DNA of 42,094 nucleotides. Origin: an uncultured Christensenella sp. GTDB taxonomy: Bacteria > Bacillota > Clostridia > Christensenellales > UBA3700. The first letter of the stretch is position 1. Every line of letters begins with the position of its first letter. The position numbers and the translations under genes were made by a program. Where the stretch lies: positions 1 to 42,094 of the forward strand of contig CAJTNW010000015.1 in the NCBI GenBank assembly GCA_910577795.1, given 5' to 3'. Below the pieces are notes generated by a model. It saw only the letters and a list, made by a program, of their open reading frames with translations. It made no database searches and had not been told where the DNA came from. Shown here one piece after another: positions 1 through 8,254 of this stretch.

Positions 1-37
1 AAATTTATTGTGTTTAATAATTAATTAGGAGTTTTAA

Positions 38-928
38 ATGTGTAATGGTACTGCAAAGCCATTTTTAAAATGGGCTGGTGGAAAAGGACAACTTTTAAAT
101 ACTTTTGACAAATTGTTCCCAGAAAAATTAAAAATAGGTAAAATAGACACATATATTGAGCCTTTTGTTGGTGGAGGAGCAGTGCTTTTTTATTTATTGC
201 AAAATTATGATATTAAACAAGCATATATAAATGATATTAATAAAGAGTTGATTAATTGTTATCGTTGTATAAAAGCAGATGTATTTGAGGTAATAAAAAA
301 ACTAGAAATTCTAGAAAAAGAATATAGCGGATTAGAGAAAGAAATTTACTATAAAGTAAGGGATAGGTATAACGACATTAATTTAAATGGAAAATATGAT
401 TTTGAAAAATGTGCTGATTTTATTTTTTTAAACAGAACTTGTTTTAATGGTTTATATAGAGTAAATAAAAACGGAAAATTTAATGTTCCTCAAGGGAAAT
501 ATAAAAAGCCTTTAATATGTGACAGAGATAATTTGATTTTATGCTCAAAATTATTGCAAAAAGTGCAAATTAGTTTTGGAGAATATCAGCAAGTATTAAA
601 TAATGTTACTGAAAATACTTTTATATATTTTGACCCACCTTATCGCCCTATCGTTGAAAATAATTCTTTTGTAAGTTATGATAAATCAGTATTTGATGAT
701 ACTTGCCAAAAAGAACTTGCGGAGTATTATAAAATGTTAAGTCAAAAAGAATGTTTACTAATGCTTTCAAATTCTGACCCTAAAAATACAAATGAGGATG
801 ATACTTTTTTTGATAATTTATACAATGGTTATAGAATAGAAAGAGTAACTGCAAAGCGAATGATAAATTGTGTGGCATCAAAACGTAGTGATATAACTGA
901 AATTTTGGTAATGAATTATAGTAAGTAA
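38..928 (+). CDS. dam: DNA adenine-N6 methyltransferase, Dam/DpnM family (GATC)
   Basis: Modification enzyme of a DpnII-type system, expected to methylate adenine in GATC using S-adenosylmethionine. The 296-residue length is normal for the Dam/M.DpnII (alpha-class) family. Visible motifs: FLKWAGGK at residues 9-16 and EPFVGGGA at 41-48 (AdoMet site), LNRTCFNGLYR at 131-141, typical of Dam enzymes, and the catalytic DPPY at 199-202. The ATG follows a TAGGAG ribosome site at 27-32. The restriction gene begins 22 bases after the stop, so the two form one operon. Classical DpnII loci carry a second methylase (DpnA); none lies between these genes, and one could lie left of the window. Specificity for GATC is inferred from the family and the DpnII-like neighbour. 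An orphan Dam is the alternative but is unlikely beside a cognate nuclease. Confidence 0.93.
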   Translation: MCNGTAKPFLKWAGGKGQLLNTFDKLFPEKLKIGKIDTYIEPFVGGGAVLFYLLQNYDIKQAYINDINKELINCYRCIKADVFEVIKKLEILEKEYSGLEKEIYYKVRDRYNDINLNGKYDFEKCADFIFLNRTCFNGLYRVNKNGKFNVPQGKYKKPLICDRDNLILCSKLLQKVQISFGEYQQVLNNVTENTFIYFDPPYRPIVENNSFVSYDKSVFDDTCQKELAEYYKMLSQKECLLMLSNSDPKNTNEDDTFFDNLYNGYRIERVTAKRMINCVASKRSDITEILVMNYSK

Positions 929-950
929 ATTTGAAGAAAGGTGAAAACTA

Positions 951-1811
951 ATGAAAAGAAATTTTAATGACTGGTTTAGTACTTTTAAATCTAATATAAG
1001 TGATTATGAATATTATGTCAATTTTGAAAAAATATATAAAAATGTAGATAATATAAAAGTTGAATTAAATATATTAAACTCTTTAATTGGTTCAAAAAAT
1101 ATTGAAAAAGATTTTAGGGCACTATTGGATAATTATCCTACTATTTTAAAATGTATTCCTATATTATTGGCTGTACGTGGTTATGAAATTTATGCTATAG
1201 ATGGTGATGGAGAATTTTTGTTTAATTTTTATAAACGTAACTATTCTGTTGATGAATATGTTATGTTTATGGATAAAACAGGATTATTTAATTTGATTTC
1301 TAATCATATAATTAATAATTTAGTTGATTATGTTGTTGGTGTAGAAGTTGGACTTGATAGTAATGGACGAAAAAATCGCGGTGGACATTTAATGGAAAAT
1401 CTAGTTGAAGATTATTTAATTAAAGCGGGGCTTGTGAAAAATGAAACTTATTTTAAAGAGATGAAATTATCTTCAATTGAATCAAAATGGGATATAGATT
1501 TATCAAGTATATCTAACAAAGGTAAAGCAGAAAAAAGATTTGATTTTGTTGTTAAAATAAGTAATGTTATTTATGCTATTGAAACAAATTTTTATTCAAG
1601 TAGTGGTTCTAAATTGAATGAAACTGCAAGGAGTTATAAAACAATAACTTTAGAAGCAAATCAAATTGATAATTTTAAGTTTGTTTGGTTTACTGATGGA
1701 CTAGGTTGGAAATCCGCAAAACATAATTTGGAAGAAACCTTTGATGTTTTAGAAGATATATATTGTATTGCTGATTTAGAAGATGGTATAACTGATAAAC
1801 TTTTTGTATAA
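951..1811 (+). CDS. Type II restriction endonuclease, DpnII/MboI family
   Basis: Predicted to cut unmethylated GATC before the G. At 286 residues it is almost the length of DpnII (288). The N-terminal half carries family blocks (FNDWFSTF at 5-12, VELNILNSLIGS at 37-48, IPILLAVR at 69-76). GLDSNGRKNRGGH at 134-146 is strongly diagnostic. The nuclease core appears as FDF at 197-199 and the E211-T-N213 segment followed by SGSKLNETARSYK, fitting a PD-(D/E)xK variant active site. The ribosome site GAAAGG precedes the ATG. The reading frame is intact, so the enzyme is probably active; this fits the near absence of GATC in the window. A strong hairpin terminator follows at 1844-1872. Confidence 0.93.
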   Translation: MKRNFNDWFSTFKSNISDYEYYVNFEKIYKNVDNIKVELNILNSLIGSKNIEKDFRALLDNYPTILKCIPILLAVRGYEIYAIDGDGEFLFNFYKRNYSVDEYVMFMDKTGLFNLISNHIINNLVDYVVGVEVGLDSNGRKNRGGHLMENLVEDYLIKAGLVKNETYFKEMKLSSIESKWDIDLSSISNKGKAEKRFDFVVKISNVIYAIETNFYSSSGSKLNETARSYKTITLEANQIDNFKFVWFTDGLGWKSAKHNLEETFDVLEDIYCIADLEDGITDKLFV

Positions 1812-1843
1812 TAAACTGTTATTTTAATAAATAATCTAAAAGA

Positions 1844-1872
1844 AAAAACACACATTTTAAATGTGTGTTTTT
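1844..1872 (+). terminator. Intrinsic terminator of the restriction-modification operon
   Basis: Arms 1844-1857 and 1859-1872 are perfect reverse complements (core ACACACAT / ATGTGTGT) and end in a T5 run, about 35 bases after the endonuclease stop. The A-run on the left would also allow termination in the other direction. Confidence 0.85.
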
Positions 1873-1962
1873 GTCATTTACTGCCGATTTTTGACAGGTT
1901 TTTGAGGAAATTGTATAATAAAAATTTTCATATTATTTGTTTTATGTTCACACTAGGGGACG

Positions 1963-2032
1963 GATTATGATTAAAAGTGTGTTATGCTACTATCATAATC
2001 ATTGATAAATTAAATGTTTAAATAGACATTTA
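1963..2032. promoter_or_regulatory. Two inverted repeats upstream of the first XRE gene
   Basis: GATTATGAT at 1963-1971 is matched by its perfect complement ATCATAATC at 1992-2000 (9-bp arms, 20 bases apart). A second repeat, TAAATGT at 2011-2017 with ACATTTA at 2026-2032, ends two bases before the ribosome site of the regulator. They could be operators for autoregulation or an mRNA leader structure; the sequence does not decide. Confidence 0.4.
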
Positions 2033-2044
2033 TAGGGAGGATAT

Positions 2045-2287
2045 ATGACAATAAATGATGCTGTTGCTTACAGAATAATTAAACTTTTAAACGAAAAACA
2101 TATTACTCAATATAGATTAGAAAAAATATCTACTATACCCCATGGTGCAATGCATAGAATTTTAACAGGTAAAAATAAAACTATAACTATGACAACATTT
2201 TTTAAAATCGCTAGTGCGTTTGATATGACTATCCAAGATTTTATGAATGATAAAATATTTTTATTACATAATTTAGAAATAGATTAA
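2045..2287 (+). CDS. Small XRE-family helix-turn-helix regulator (copy 1)
   Basis: An 80-residue protein that is essentially one Cro/C1-type HTH domain: helices around residues 5-14 and 20-27, the recognition segment near 30-38, then GKNKTITMTTFFKIASAF at 42-59, the usual helix 4-5 region. It starts with MTINDAVAYRI and has no other domain, so it probably binds DNA as a dimer. A strong AGGGAGG ribosome site (2034-2040) fixes the start. It stands alone between two terminators. A clear paralogue of the same length lies at 37903-38145. Its target is unknown; the inverted repeats just upstream suggest autoregulation. It is not obviously the controller of the restriction operon, since that operon lies upstream behind its own terminator. 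Confidence 0.85.
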   Translation: MTINDAVAYRIIKLLNEKHITQYRLEKISTIPHGAMHRILTGKNKTITMTTFFKIASAFDMTIQDFMNDKIFLLHNLEID

Positions 2288-2289
2288 AA

Positions 2290-2317
2290 AAACTACTGAA
2301 TAAAAATTCAGTAGTTT
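2290..2317. terminator. Hairpin terminator between convergent genes
   Basis: Perfect 12-bp stem (2290-2301 with 2306-2317, core ACTACTGAAT / ATTCAGTAGT) and AAAA loop. The run of A on its left reads as T7 on the minus strand, so it mainly ends the polysaccharide deacetylase transcript; it may also stop readthrough from the XRE gene. Confidence 0.85.
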
Positions 2318-2322
2318 AATAT

Positions 2323-3021
2323 TTAGGCTTGTATTACATTGCTTACTTTGTCCGCTTTTATGCCTTTTTGTTTATAAATCTCTAATATTTTTGGAAGAGC
2401 CTCCGCTGTACACTTTGTTGGGTGCATAAGCACTAAGTCACCATAAGATATTTTTTTGGTTGCTCTTTCTACAATAAGGTCGGTGTTTTTATCTCTCCAG
2501 TCTATTGTATCTTTTGACCACATAATAGTTTGATACCCTAAGTTATTTGCTGCTTTTAGTGTATCGCTAGAAAATGCTCCAGACGGAGGTGCAAACAAAG
2601 TCATTTTGTAGCCTATAGTTTTTTCTACTATATTATGGCACATAGATATTTCACGCAAATTGCCTTCCATATCCAGTTTGTCTTGGTCTTTATGTAAATA
2701 ACCATGGTTTGCAATTTCATGACCTCTGCTTAAAATTTCTTTTAACATACTATCATTTTTGCTTACCCAAGAACCACCTACAAAAAAGGTGGTTTTTACA
2801 TTGTATTTGTCAAAAGTGTCCAGCATATCTGGCAAATACTCTTCGCCCCAATATACATTTACCATAAGCGAAACACTGCTGTTTAGTCCATTGCCTTTGT
2901 AAATAGGCTTTGGGGTAGCACTTGCAGTTATGGCAAGTGGTGTAAAACACATTGTAAGCACAGATAGACTTACTAATATTAATGCTATAATACTATTTGT
3001 AATTAGTTCCTTATGTTTCAT
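2323..3021 (-). CDS. NodB-fold polysaccharide deacetylase-like protein, YlxY type
   Basis: Secreted or membrane-anchored protein of 232 residues. Residues about 9-34 form a signal peptide or anchor, then a NodB homology domain from about 48 to 225. The usual catalytic TFDDG of motif 1 is NVYWG at 55-59, as I recall for Bacillus YlxY, so both acidic residues are missing. Motif 2 keeps the two metal-ligand histidines, H106 and H110 (NHGYLH). Motif 3 reads FAPPSG at 143-148, with Ala in place of the usual Arg. DTIDW at 171-175 and LMH at 198-200 match motifs 4 and 5. It may bind glycan without normal deacetylase activity. In Bacillus, ylxY lies next to the M16 peptidase gene mlpA; here the two are neighbours but divergent. 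The start is supported by GAGGT upstream. Confidence 0.85.
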   Translation of the reverse strand: MKHKELITNSIIALILVSLSVLTMCFTPLAITASATPKPIYKGNGLNSSVSLMVNVYWGEEYLPDMLDTFDKYNVKTTFFVGGSWVSKNDSMLKEILSRGHEIANHGYLHKDQDKLDMEGNLREISMCHNIVEKTIGYKMTLFAPPSGAFSSDTLKAANNLGYQTIMWSKDTIDWRDKNTDLIVERATKKISYGDLVLMHPTKCTAEALPKILEIYKQKGIKADKVSNVIQA

Positions 3022-3156
3022 AAATACCTCAACTAATTATATGTATGAATGGATAAAATTAGACTAAAAAGTAAATACTTTTGATTAAAGGCAAATAAAG
3101 TTACTTATTTTTATTATTATAAATAAATATATTACATATATTTTTCTTTTAAAGTC

Positions 3157-3198
3157 TTTACTTTGCAATAAAAAAATAGTATAATTATTTTGTATAAT
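3157..3198 (+). promoter_or_regulatory. Probable promoter for the M16 peptidase gene
   Basis: TTTACT at 3157-3162 and TATAAT at 3180-3185 are 17 bases apart; a second TATAAT follows at 3193-3198. It lies in the 291-base divergent region, which otherwise shows only A+T-rich DNA. Confidence 0.45.
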
Positions 3199-3312
3199 TC
3201 TGTACAGATTAAGGACTATCTGTGTTTTGATTTTAGATAAAAATATATTAGCATCATATAATTATGATGGAAAAATACTAAACTTGATTAAGTGGGAAAA
3301 TGGAGATTAATT

Positions 3313-4572
3313 TTGGATAATAATATAACTTATTTTAATAGTGGACTAAAACTAATTCATAAACAAATGTCAGGGGTGCGTTCTGTTGCAATAGGTGTAA
3401 TGTTTGCAGTTGGCAGTTGTAGTGAAAATGATAGCAACAATGGTATTTCGCATTTTATAGAGCACATGATGTTTAAAGGCACAAAAAAACGCAGTGCTTA
3501 TGATATAGTGTGTGAAATTGATGGGCTAGGTGCACAAATTAATGCTTTTACTTCTAAGCAGTCTACTTGTTACTATACTGTGAGTGTAGACGAGTATGCA
3601 GAAAATTGTATGGAAATAATGAGCGATTTTTTGTTTAATTCTACTTTTGACCAAGTGGAAATGGACAAAGAGAAAGGCGTTGTGCTTGAAGAAATTGCAA
3701 TGAGTGAAGATACTCCAGATGATTTATGTTTGGAAAACTTAGCAACAACATATTTTAAGGGTAGTAGTCTTGGCTATACAATATTGGGTAATGCGGATAA
3801 TATCAAAAATTTTAAAACGCAAGATTTAAAAAAATATATTGCAGATAAATATAGTGCTAACAATATGGTTATATCCGTTGTTGGTAATATTTCAAAGGAA
3901 AAAGCAATTGAACTTGTGGCAAAATACTTTGACTGCAATGTGTTTAGTAGCAGTTATAAACTAGAAAAAATTGTGCACAAACCAAAGTGTGATAGTGCGG
4001 TTGTTATAAAACCTTTGGAGCAAGCAAATATTGCAATTGCTTTTCCTAGTTTGGAGTTTGGGGCGGATAATAATATGTCATTACTTGCATTAAATTCTGC
4101 TTTTGGTGGTGGTATGAGTTCAAGACTTTTTCAGGAAGTTAGGGAAAAGAGTGGACTTGCTTACAATGTGTATTCTTATCCATCAGCATATTATGGAGAT
4201 GGTGCATTTGCCATATATCTTGGCACAAACCCTAAAACAAGCAAGCAGGCTTTGCAAAGTATTAGAAAGGAAATTTTAAAACTTAAAAAAGATGGCTTAA
4301 GTGATGAGGAACTTGCAAGAGTTAAAAAACAATTAAAAGGTAACTATGCTTTATCTCAAGAGAGTTCAACTTCTTTAATGAGAGTTTATGGCAGGACGGC
4401 TTTGTTTTTAGACCAAACTTTTGACTTTGACGAAAAGATAAAGCAAATTGATTTGATAACAAAAGATAGTGTTATGGATATTATCAATTATATTTTTGAC
4501 TTTGACAAAGTGGTTACAAGTTATGTAGGAAAAGAGATAGACTTTAGTCCGCTTGATATAATAAGAGGATAG
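3313..4572 (+). CDS. M16 family zinc peptidase (processing-peptidase type, MlpA/YmxG-like)
   Basis: Zinc endopeptidase of the insulinase/mitochondrial processing peptidase family, 419 residues as called, close to Bacillus MlpA. The inverted zinc motif HxxEH is HFIEH at residues 47-51, and the third ligand is probably E127 in LEEIAMSE. The second half carries the usual inactive M16 domain with GGGMSSRLFQEVREK and GLAYNVYS. The frame is open back to a GTG at 3292, but that codon has no ribosome site; a TTG at 3313 sits 7 bases after GGAG (3302-3305) and begins the protein where family members begin, so I prefer 3313. The gene is followed after 33 bases by the dUTPase, suggesting co-transcription. 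The substrate is unknown. Confidence 0.9.
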   Translation: MDNNITYFNSGLKLIHKQMSGVRSVAIGVMFAVGSCSENDSNNGISHFIEHMMFKGTKKRSAYDIVCEIDGLGAQINAFTSKQSTCYYTVSVDEYAENCMEIMSDFLFNSTFDQVEMDKEKGVVLEEIAMSEDTPDDLCLENLATTYFKGSSLGYTILGNADNIKNFKTQDLKKYIADKYSANNMVISVVGNISKEKAIELVAKYFDCNVFSSSYKLEKIVHKPKCDSAVVIKPLEQANIAIAFPSLEFGADNNMSLLALNSAFGGGMSSRLFQEVREKSGLAYNVYSYPSAYYGDGAFAIYLGTNPKTSKQALQSIRKEILKLKKDGLSDEELARVKKQLKGNYALSQESSTSLMRVYGRTALFLDQTFDFDEKIKQIDLITKDSVMDIINYIFDFDKVVTSYVGKEIDFSPLDIIRG

Positions 4573-4605
4573 TAGGATAAAAAGTTTTACAAAGGAAGGT
4601 ATGGT

Positions 4606-4965
4606 ATGGACAAATTAGATGAAATATTTATGATGCAAAAAGCATTTCAAGACGATTTAATAAAAAATAGACATTTGGAAAATATAAAACCAAATGAATG
4701 GATACAAAAGCAAACACTTGCTATGATTAGCGAACTTGCAGAAGTGCTTGACGAGGTTAATTTTAAGTGGTGGAAAAATGAAAAACCAATAAACGAAGAT
4801 GCAGTAAAAGAGGAACTTGTTGATATTTTGCATTTTTTTGTTAGTATGTGTTTAAGTTATGGTATGACTGCAGAAGAATTGCATGCAATTTACCTAAAAA
4901 AGAATAAAGAAAATTTTGATAGACAATATGGTAAATCGCAAAAGCAAGGTTACAAAGTTGATTAA
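4606..4965 (+). CDS. Dimeric dUTP diphosphatase (all-alpha, MazG-like)
   Basis: Predicted to hydrolyse dUTP to dUMP and pyrophosphate, keeping uracil out of DNA and supplying dUMP for thymidylate synthesis. The 119-residue all-helical protein matches the dUTPase_2 type rather than the trimeric Dut. Metal-binding motifs: SELAEVLDEVNFKWW at residues 42-56 and EELVDILHFF at 69-78. The aromatic FKWW segment separates it from plain MazG pyrophosphatases. The start follows an AAGGAAGG ribosome site. It probably shares the M16 transcript. Confidence 0.85.
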   Translation: MDKLDEIFMMQKAFQDDLIKNRHLENIKPNEWIQKQTLAMISELAEVLDEVNFKWWKNEKPINEDAVKEELVDILHFFVSMCLSYGMTAEELHAIYLKKNKENFDRQYGKSQKQGYKVD

Positions 4966-5069
4966 TAAATACAATATTATTTAACTTTAGTAATTTAATT
5001 ATTTATGTTTTAAAAATCTGTTTAGTAATTTTTGTGTATAAACTAGATTTTTAGAGTTTGTGAGGTAAT

Positions 5070-8000
5070 ATGTCAGATAATAAAAAACAAAAAGGTAAAA
5101 ATGACCATTGGATAGAGGGCGGTATTATGCTTGGTATAGGTGTAGTGTTTATGCTTATACTTGTTGGCGCGTTTGGGAAAGCCGGCAAAGCAGTTACTGA
5201 TTTTTTTGTTGGTGCTTTTGGTTATGCCGTTTATGCATACTTTTTGGCATTAATAATTTTTGGTATATTGACAATGTGCAAAGTTAAAAGACCAAAACTA
5301 GGTTTTTTAAGAGTTCTTGCTATAATTATGTTTTTTGCAATGGTAATTGGACTTTTGCACTGCGTTTCGTCTTCTCAATATGCAGATGATGGATATAGCA
5401 AGTATTTAGGTAGTTGTTATAACCAACATAATACTGCGGGCGGTGTACTTGCAGGTGTATTTTTGTATCCGCTTTTGCTTGCAAACTATGTAGGTATTGT
5501 AATTTGCAGTATTTTTGCTTTGTTATTTGGTGGAATTTTTGTATTTTATGATAATATTTTAAGTTATTTTAATGCTGGCAAAAAAAATACTACACCTGCT
5601 GAAATGGTAGATTTTAGTCAAATGCAAAATGATGGTGAATTTGAAATAGTAAAAACAAATTTGCTTGTAGAAGATAATGACAACAAAAAGAAAAATAAGG
5701 ACATTGCAGATACTTATTTACCTTTAGAAGAGGCTAGTGCAACCGAAAAAGTTAATTTTGATAGTTTTGTTGCTGAAAATAGTGTGCCATCTAGGTTTGC
5801 AAGACTAAAGGACAGAAACTTGCTTGATGTTGAGCCAGCAGACTATCAAACTGAAAAGCCAGATGATAAAACTAGTAAGTTTAATAATGCTTATGATATT
5901 TTGTATGGTAACAACAGCAAACCTGTAAAAAAGGAAAGTGAAGAAGAAAAACCAGTTGTTTCTATGGGTGATAATGCTGATTATGCAAGTTACACCAATG
6001 AGTATCGTATGGGCAAAATTAATGACAATTTAAATAATAAAAAGTCTGAAGAGGAAAAAGTAAATAATATTGAAATAGAAAAAGACTATTTTGCAGTTGA
6101 TAACATTAAAGTTGATAAAATTATTAAGGAAGAAAATACTTTTGATAGTTTAAATAAACAAGATAATTTTGATAAATCTAATAATAGTGTATTTGATAAT
6201 GAAAGTGATTTTAAAGACTTTTTTGCTAAAAAAGAGGAAAACATAAAGGCTGAAACTCCAAAGACAGAAGAAAAAGAAGACATTTTTGTTAAATTTGAAA
6301 GATTAAATAATCCTACAGAAAACAAGTATAATGATTTGCCTGTTGAGGATAAAACTGCTACTCATAAAGAAGTTGATGGCTTTGAAAACTTGCTTAAAAA
6401 ACAAAGAGAAGAAAGAGAAAAAATCGCACAAAATGAAGTCAATAGAAGACATAATTTATCATCTGAAAGACTTGATGGCGAAGATATATTAAAAAGGGAA
6501 CAAAAACGCAAGGAAAGAAGTGATAAAGGCGGAACTCATGTTTCTGGCAAGTTATTTGAAGAGAGTAACGAAGATATTAAAACTGCGGATAACACTCCTT
6601 TAAATCAATTTGCAAATATAGCAAAACCAGTTAACCCAGTTTTTGAAAATAACGAAGTTGCAAAAGAAAAACCAGTTGAGACTACTAAAAAGGAAAAAGT
6701 AAGAGTTAAATTAGCACCTTACAAGTATCCTCCTATTGAGTTACTTAAAGATTATGAAAGCAGACCTCCACAAGGAGAAAACTTTGACGATAAAATTGCT
6801 ATTTTGGAAAATACTTTGTCAGAGTTTGGTATTGATGCAAAAGTAAACAGAGTAGTAACTGGCCCTACTTTTTCAAGACTAGAACTTGTTATGCCAAAAG
6901 GTATACCAGTAAAAAGAGTATTGAGTTATGTTGACGATATAGCAATGTGTCTTGAAGTTAAAAGTGTTAGGTGTCAAATACCTATACCAGGTAAAAATGC
7001 TTTTGGTGTAGAAATACCTAATGAAAAAAGAGGTAAGGTTGGCTTAAAATCTGTTATTCAGTCTGAAAAATTTGCTCATAGCAAGCACAAACTTGCTTTT
7101 GCAGTAGGTCAAAACTGTGATGGCGAAAACTTTACTGCAGATTTATCTGCTATGCCACACTTATTAATTGCAGGTGCAACTGGTGCTGGTAAATCAGTTT
7201 GCCTAAATTCCTTAATAGTTTCATTGCTTTATAAATACACTCCGGAGGAATTGAGGTTGCTGCTTGTTGACCCTAAACAAGTAGAACTTAATATGTATAA
7301 CAGAATACCGCATTTGCTTATACCTGAGGCAGTAAGTGACAAAGATAGAACTTTGAATTTGCTAGACTGGGCAATAGAAGAAATGGAAATGCGTTATACA
7401 ATGTTTAAGGACAGAAGAGTACAAAAAATTACAGATTATAACGCGATAATTGACCCTAAAAAGGAAGAAAAATTACCATATATAGTTATTATAATTGACG
7501 AGGTTGGCGACTTTATGATGGTAATGAAAAAAGAACTCGAAGAAAGAATAGTGCGTTTAACTCAAAAAGCAAGAGCGGCAGGTATACATTTGATTTTGGC
7601 AACTCAAAGACCATCTGTTGATGTTATTACTGGTACTATTAAGGCAAACTTGCCAGCAAGAATTGCGTTTGCAGTTTCAAGTTTTGTGGATAGTAAAACC
7701 ATTTTAGACCAAGGCGGTGCAGAAAAATTATTAAGATATGGCGATATGATTTTTTCTGATGGTGTTAATGACCCTGAAAGATTACAAGGTACATTAATTG
7801 AAGGTGAAGAAGTTAATGCAATTTGTGATTATGTAAGAGATAATAACGAATGTTATTTTGATAAAGATATTGAAGAATATATTTTAAATACAAATAACAA
7901 TGCTGGTGCAAACCCTGCACAAACCTCTTTTGGTGAAGGCTCTTCAGGAGAGCAGGACGAGTTGTTTGTAAAAGCACTTTATAATGTTGTAACAACTGGT

Positions 8001-8180
8001 GCGGTAAGTATTTCTAAATTGCAAAGAAAGTTTGGCATAGGTTTCCCAAGGGCAGCACGTCTTGTGGATACTATGGAAGAATTAGGATACATTGGTGCAT
8101 CAAAAGATAACAAGCAAAGAGAGATACTTATTGATATGCCTACTTTGCGTTCAAAATACGGCGACTGCAGTCTTGATTAA
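5070..8180 (+). CDS. ftsK: FtsK/SpoIIIE family DNA translocase
   Basis: Membrane-anchored DNA pump that moves chromosome ends through the division septum. The 1036-residue protein has four or five membrane helices within residues 14-175, an acidic and lysine-rich low-complexity linker from about 180 to 550, then the motor. Walker A is GATGAGKS at 702-709. Walker B is IIIDE at 807-811, followed by VGDFMM where the family usually has LADLMM. The C-terminal gamma winged helix (about 970-1030; contains GFPRAARLVDTMEELGYIG) reads polar DNA sequences. The linker is longer than in Bacillus SpoIIIE. FtsK and SpoIIIE cannot be told apart from sequence alone; no sporulation gene is nearby. A TGAGGT site precedes the ATG. 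RimO follows after 74 bases. Confidence 0.95.
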   Translation: MSDNKKQKGKNDHWIEGGIMLGIGVVFMLILVGAFGKAGKAVTDFFVGAFGYAVYAYFLALIIFGILTMCKVKRPKLGFLRVLAIIMFFAMVIGLLHCVSSSQYADDGYSKYLGSCYNQHNTAGGVLAGVFLYPLLLANYVGIVICSIFALLFGGIFVFYDNILSYFNAGKKNTTPAEMVDFSQMQNDGEFEIVKTNLLVEDNDNKKKNKDIADTYLPLEEASATEKVNFDSFVAENSVPSRFARLKDRNLLDVEPADYQTEKPDDKTSKFNNAYDILYGNNSKPVKKESEEEKPVVSMGDNADYASYTNEYRMGKINDNLNNKKSEEEKVNNIEIEKDYFAVDNIKVDKIIKEENTFDSLNKQDNFDKSNNSVFDNESDFKDFFAKKEENIKAETPKTEEKEDIFVKFERLNNPTENKYNDLPVEDKTATHKEVDGFENLLKKQREEREKIAQNEVNRRHNLSSERLDGEDILKREQKRKERSDKGGTHVSGKLFEESNEDIKTADNTPLNQFANIAKPVNPVFENNEVAKEKPVETTKKEKVRVKLAPYKYPPIELLKDYESRPPQGENFDDKIAILENTLSEFGIDAKVNRVVTGPTFSRLELVMPKGIPVKRVLSYVDDIAMCLEVKSVRCQIPIPGKNAFGVEIPNEKRGKVGLKSVIQSEKFAHSKHKLAFAVGQNCDGENFTADLSAMPHLLIAGATGAGKSVCLNSLIVSLLYKYTPEELRLLLVDPKQVELNMYNRIPHLLIPEAVSDKDRTLNLLDWAIEEMEMRYTMFKDRRVQKITDYNAIIDPKKEEKLPYIVIIIDEVGDFMMVMKKELEERIVRLTQKARAAGIHLILATQRPSVDVITGTIKANLPARIAFAVSSFVDSKTILDQGGAEKLLRYGDMIFSDGVNDPERLQGTLIEGEEVNAICDYVRDNNECYFDKDIEEYILNTNNNAGANPAQTSFGEGSSGEQDELFVKALYNVVTTGAVSISKLQRKFGIGFPRAARLVDTMEELGYIGASKDNKQREILIDMPTLRSKYGDCSLD

Positions 8181-8254
8181 TTTTATTTAATTCAAATAGT
8201 GTAGTGTTGGATAAAACTATAAAAAAACAAGTAAGTTGAAAAAGGTAGGACCTT

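Noticed and set aside
1661..1855. Minus-strand 64-codon frame over the restriction gene end
   Set aside because: Shadow of the DpnII-type gene and its terminator; no ribosome site.
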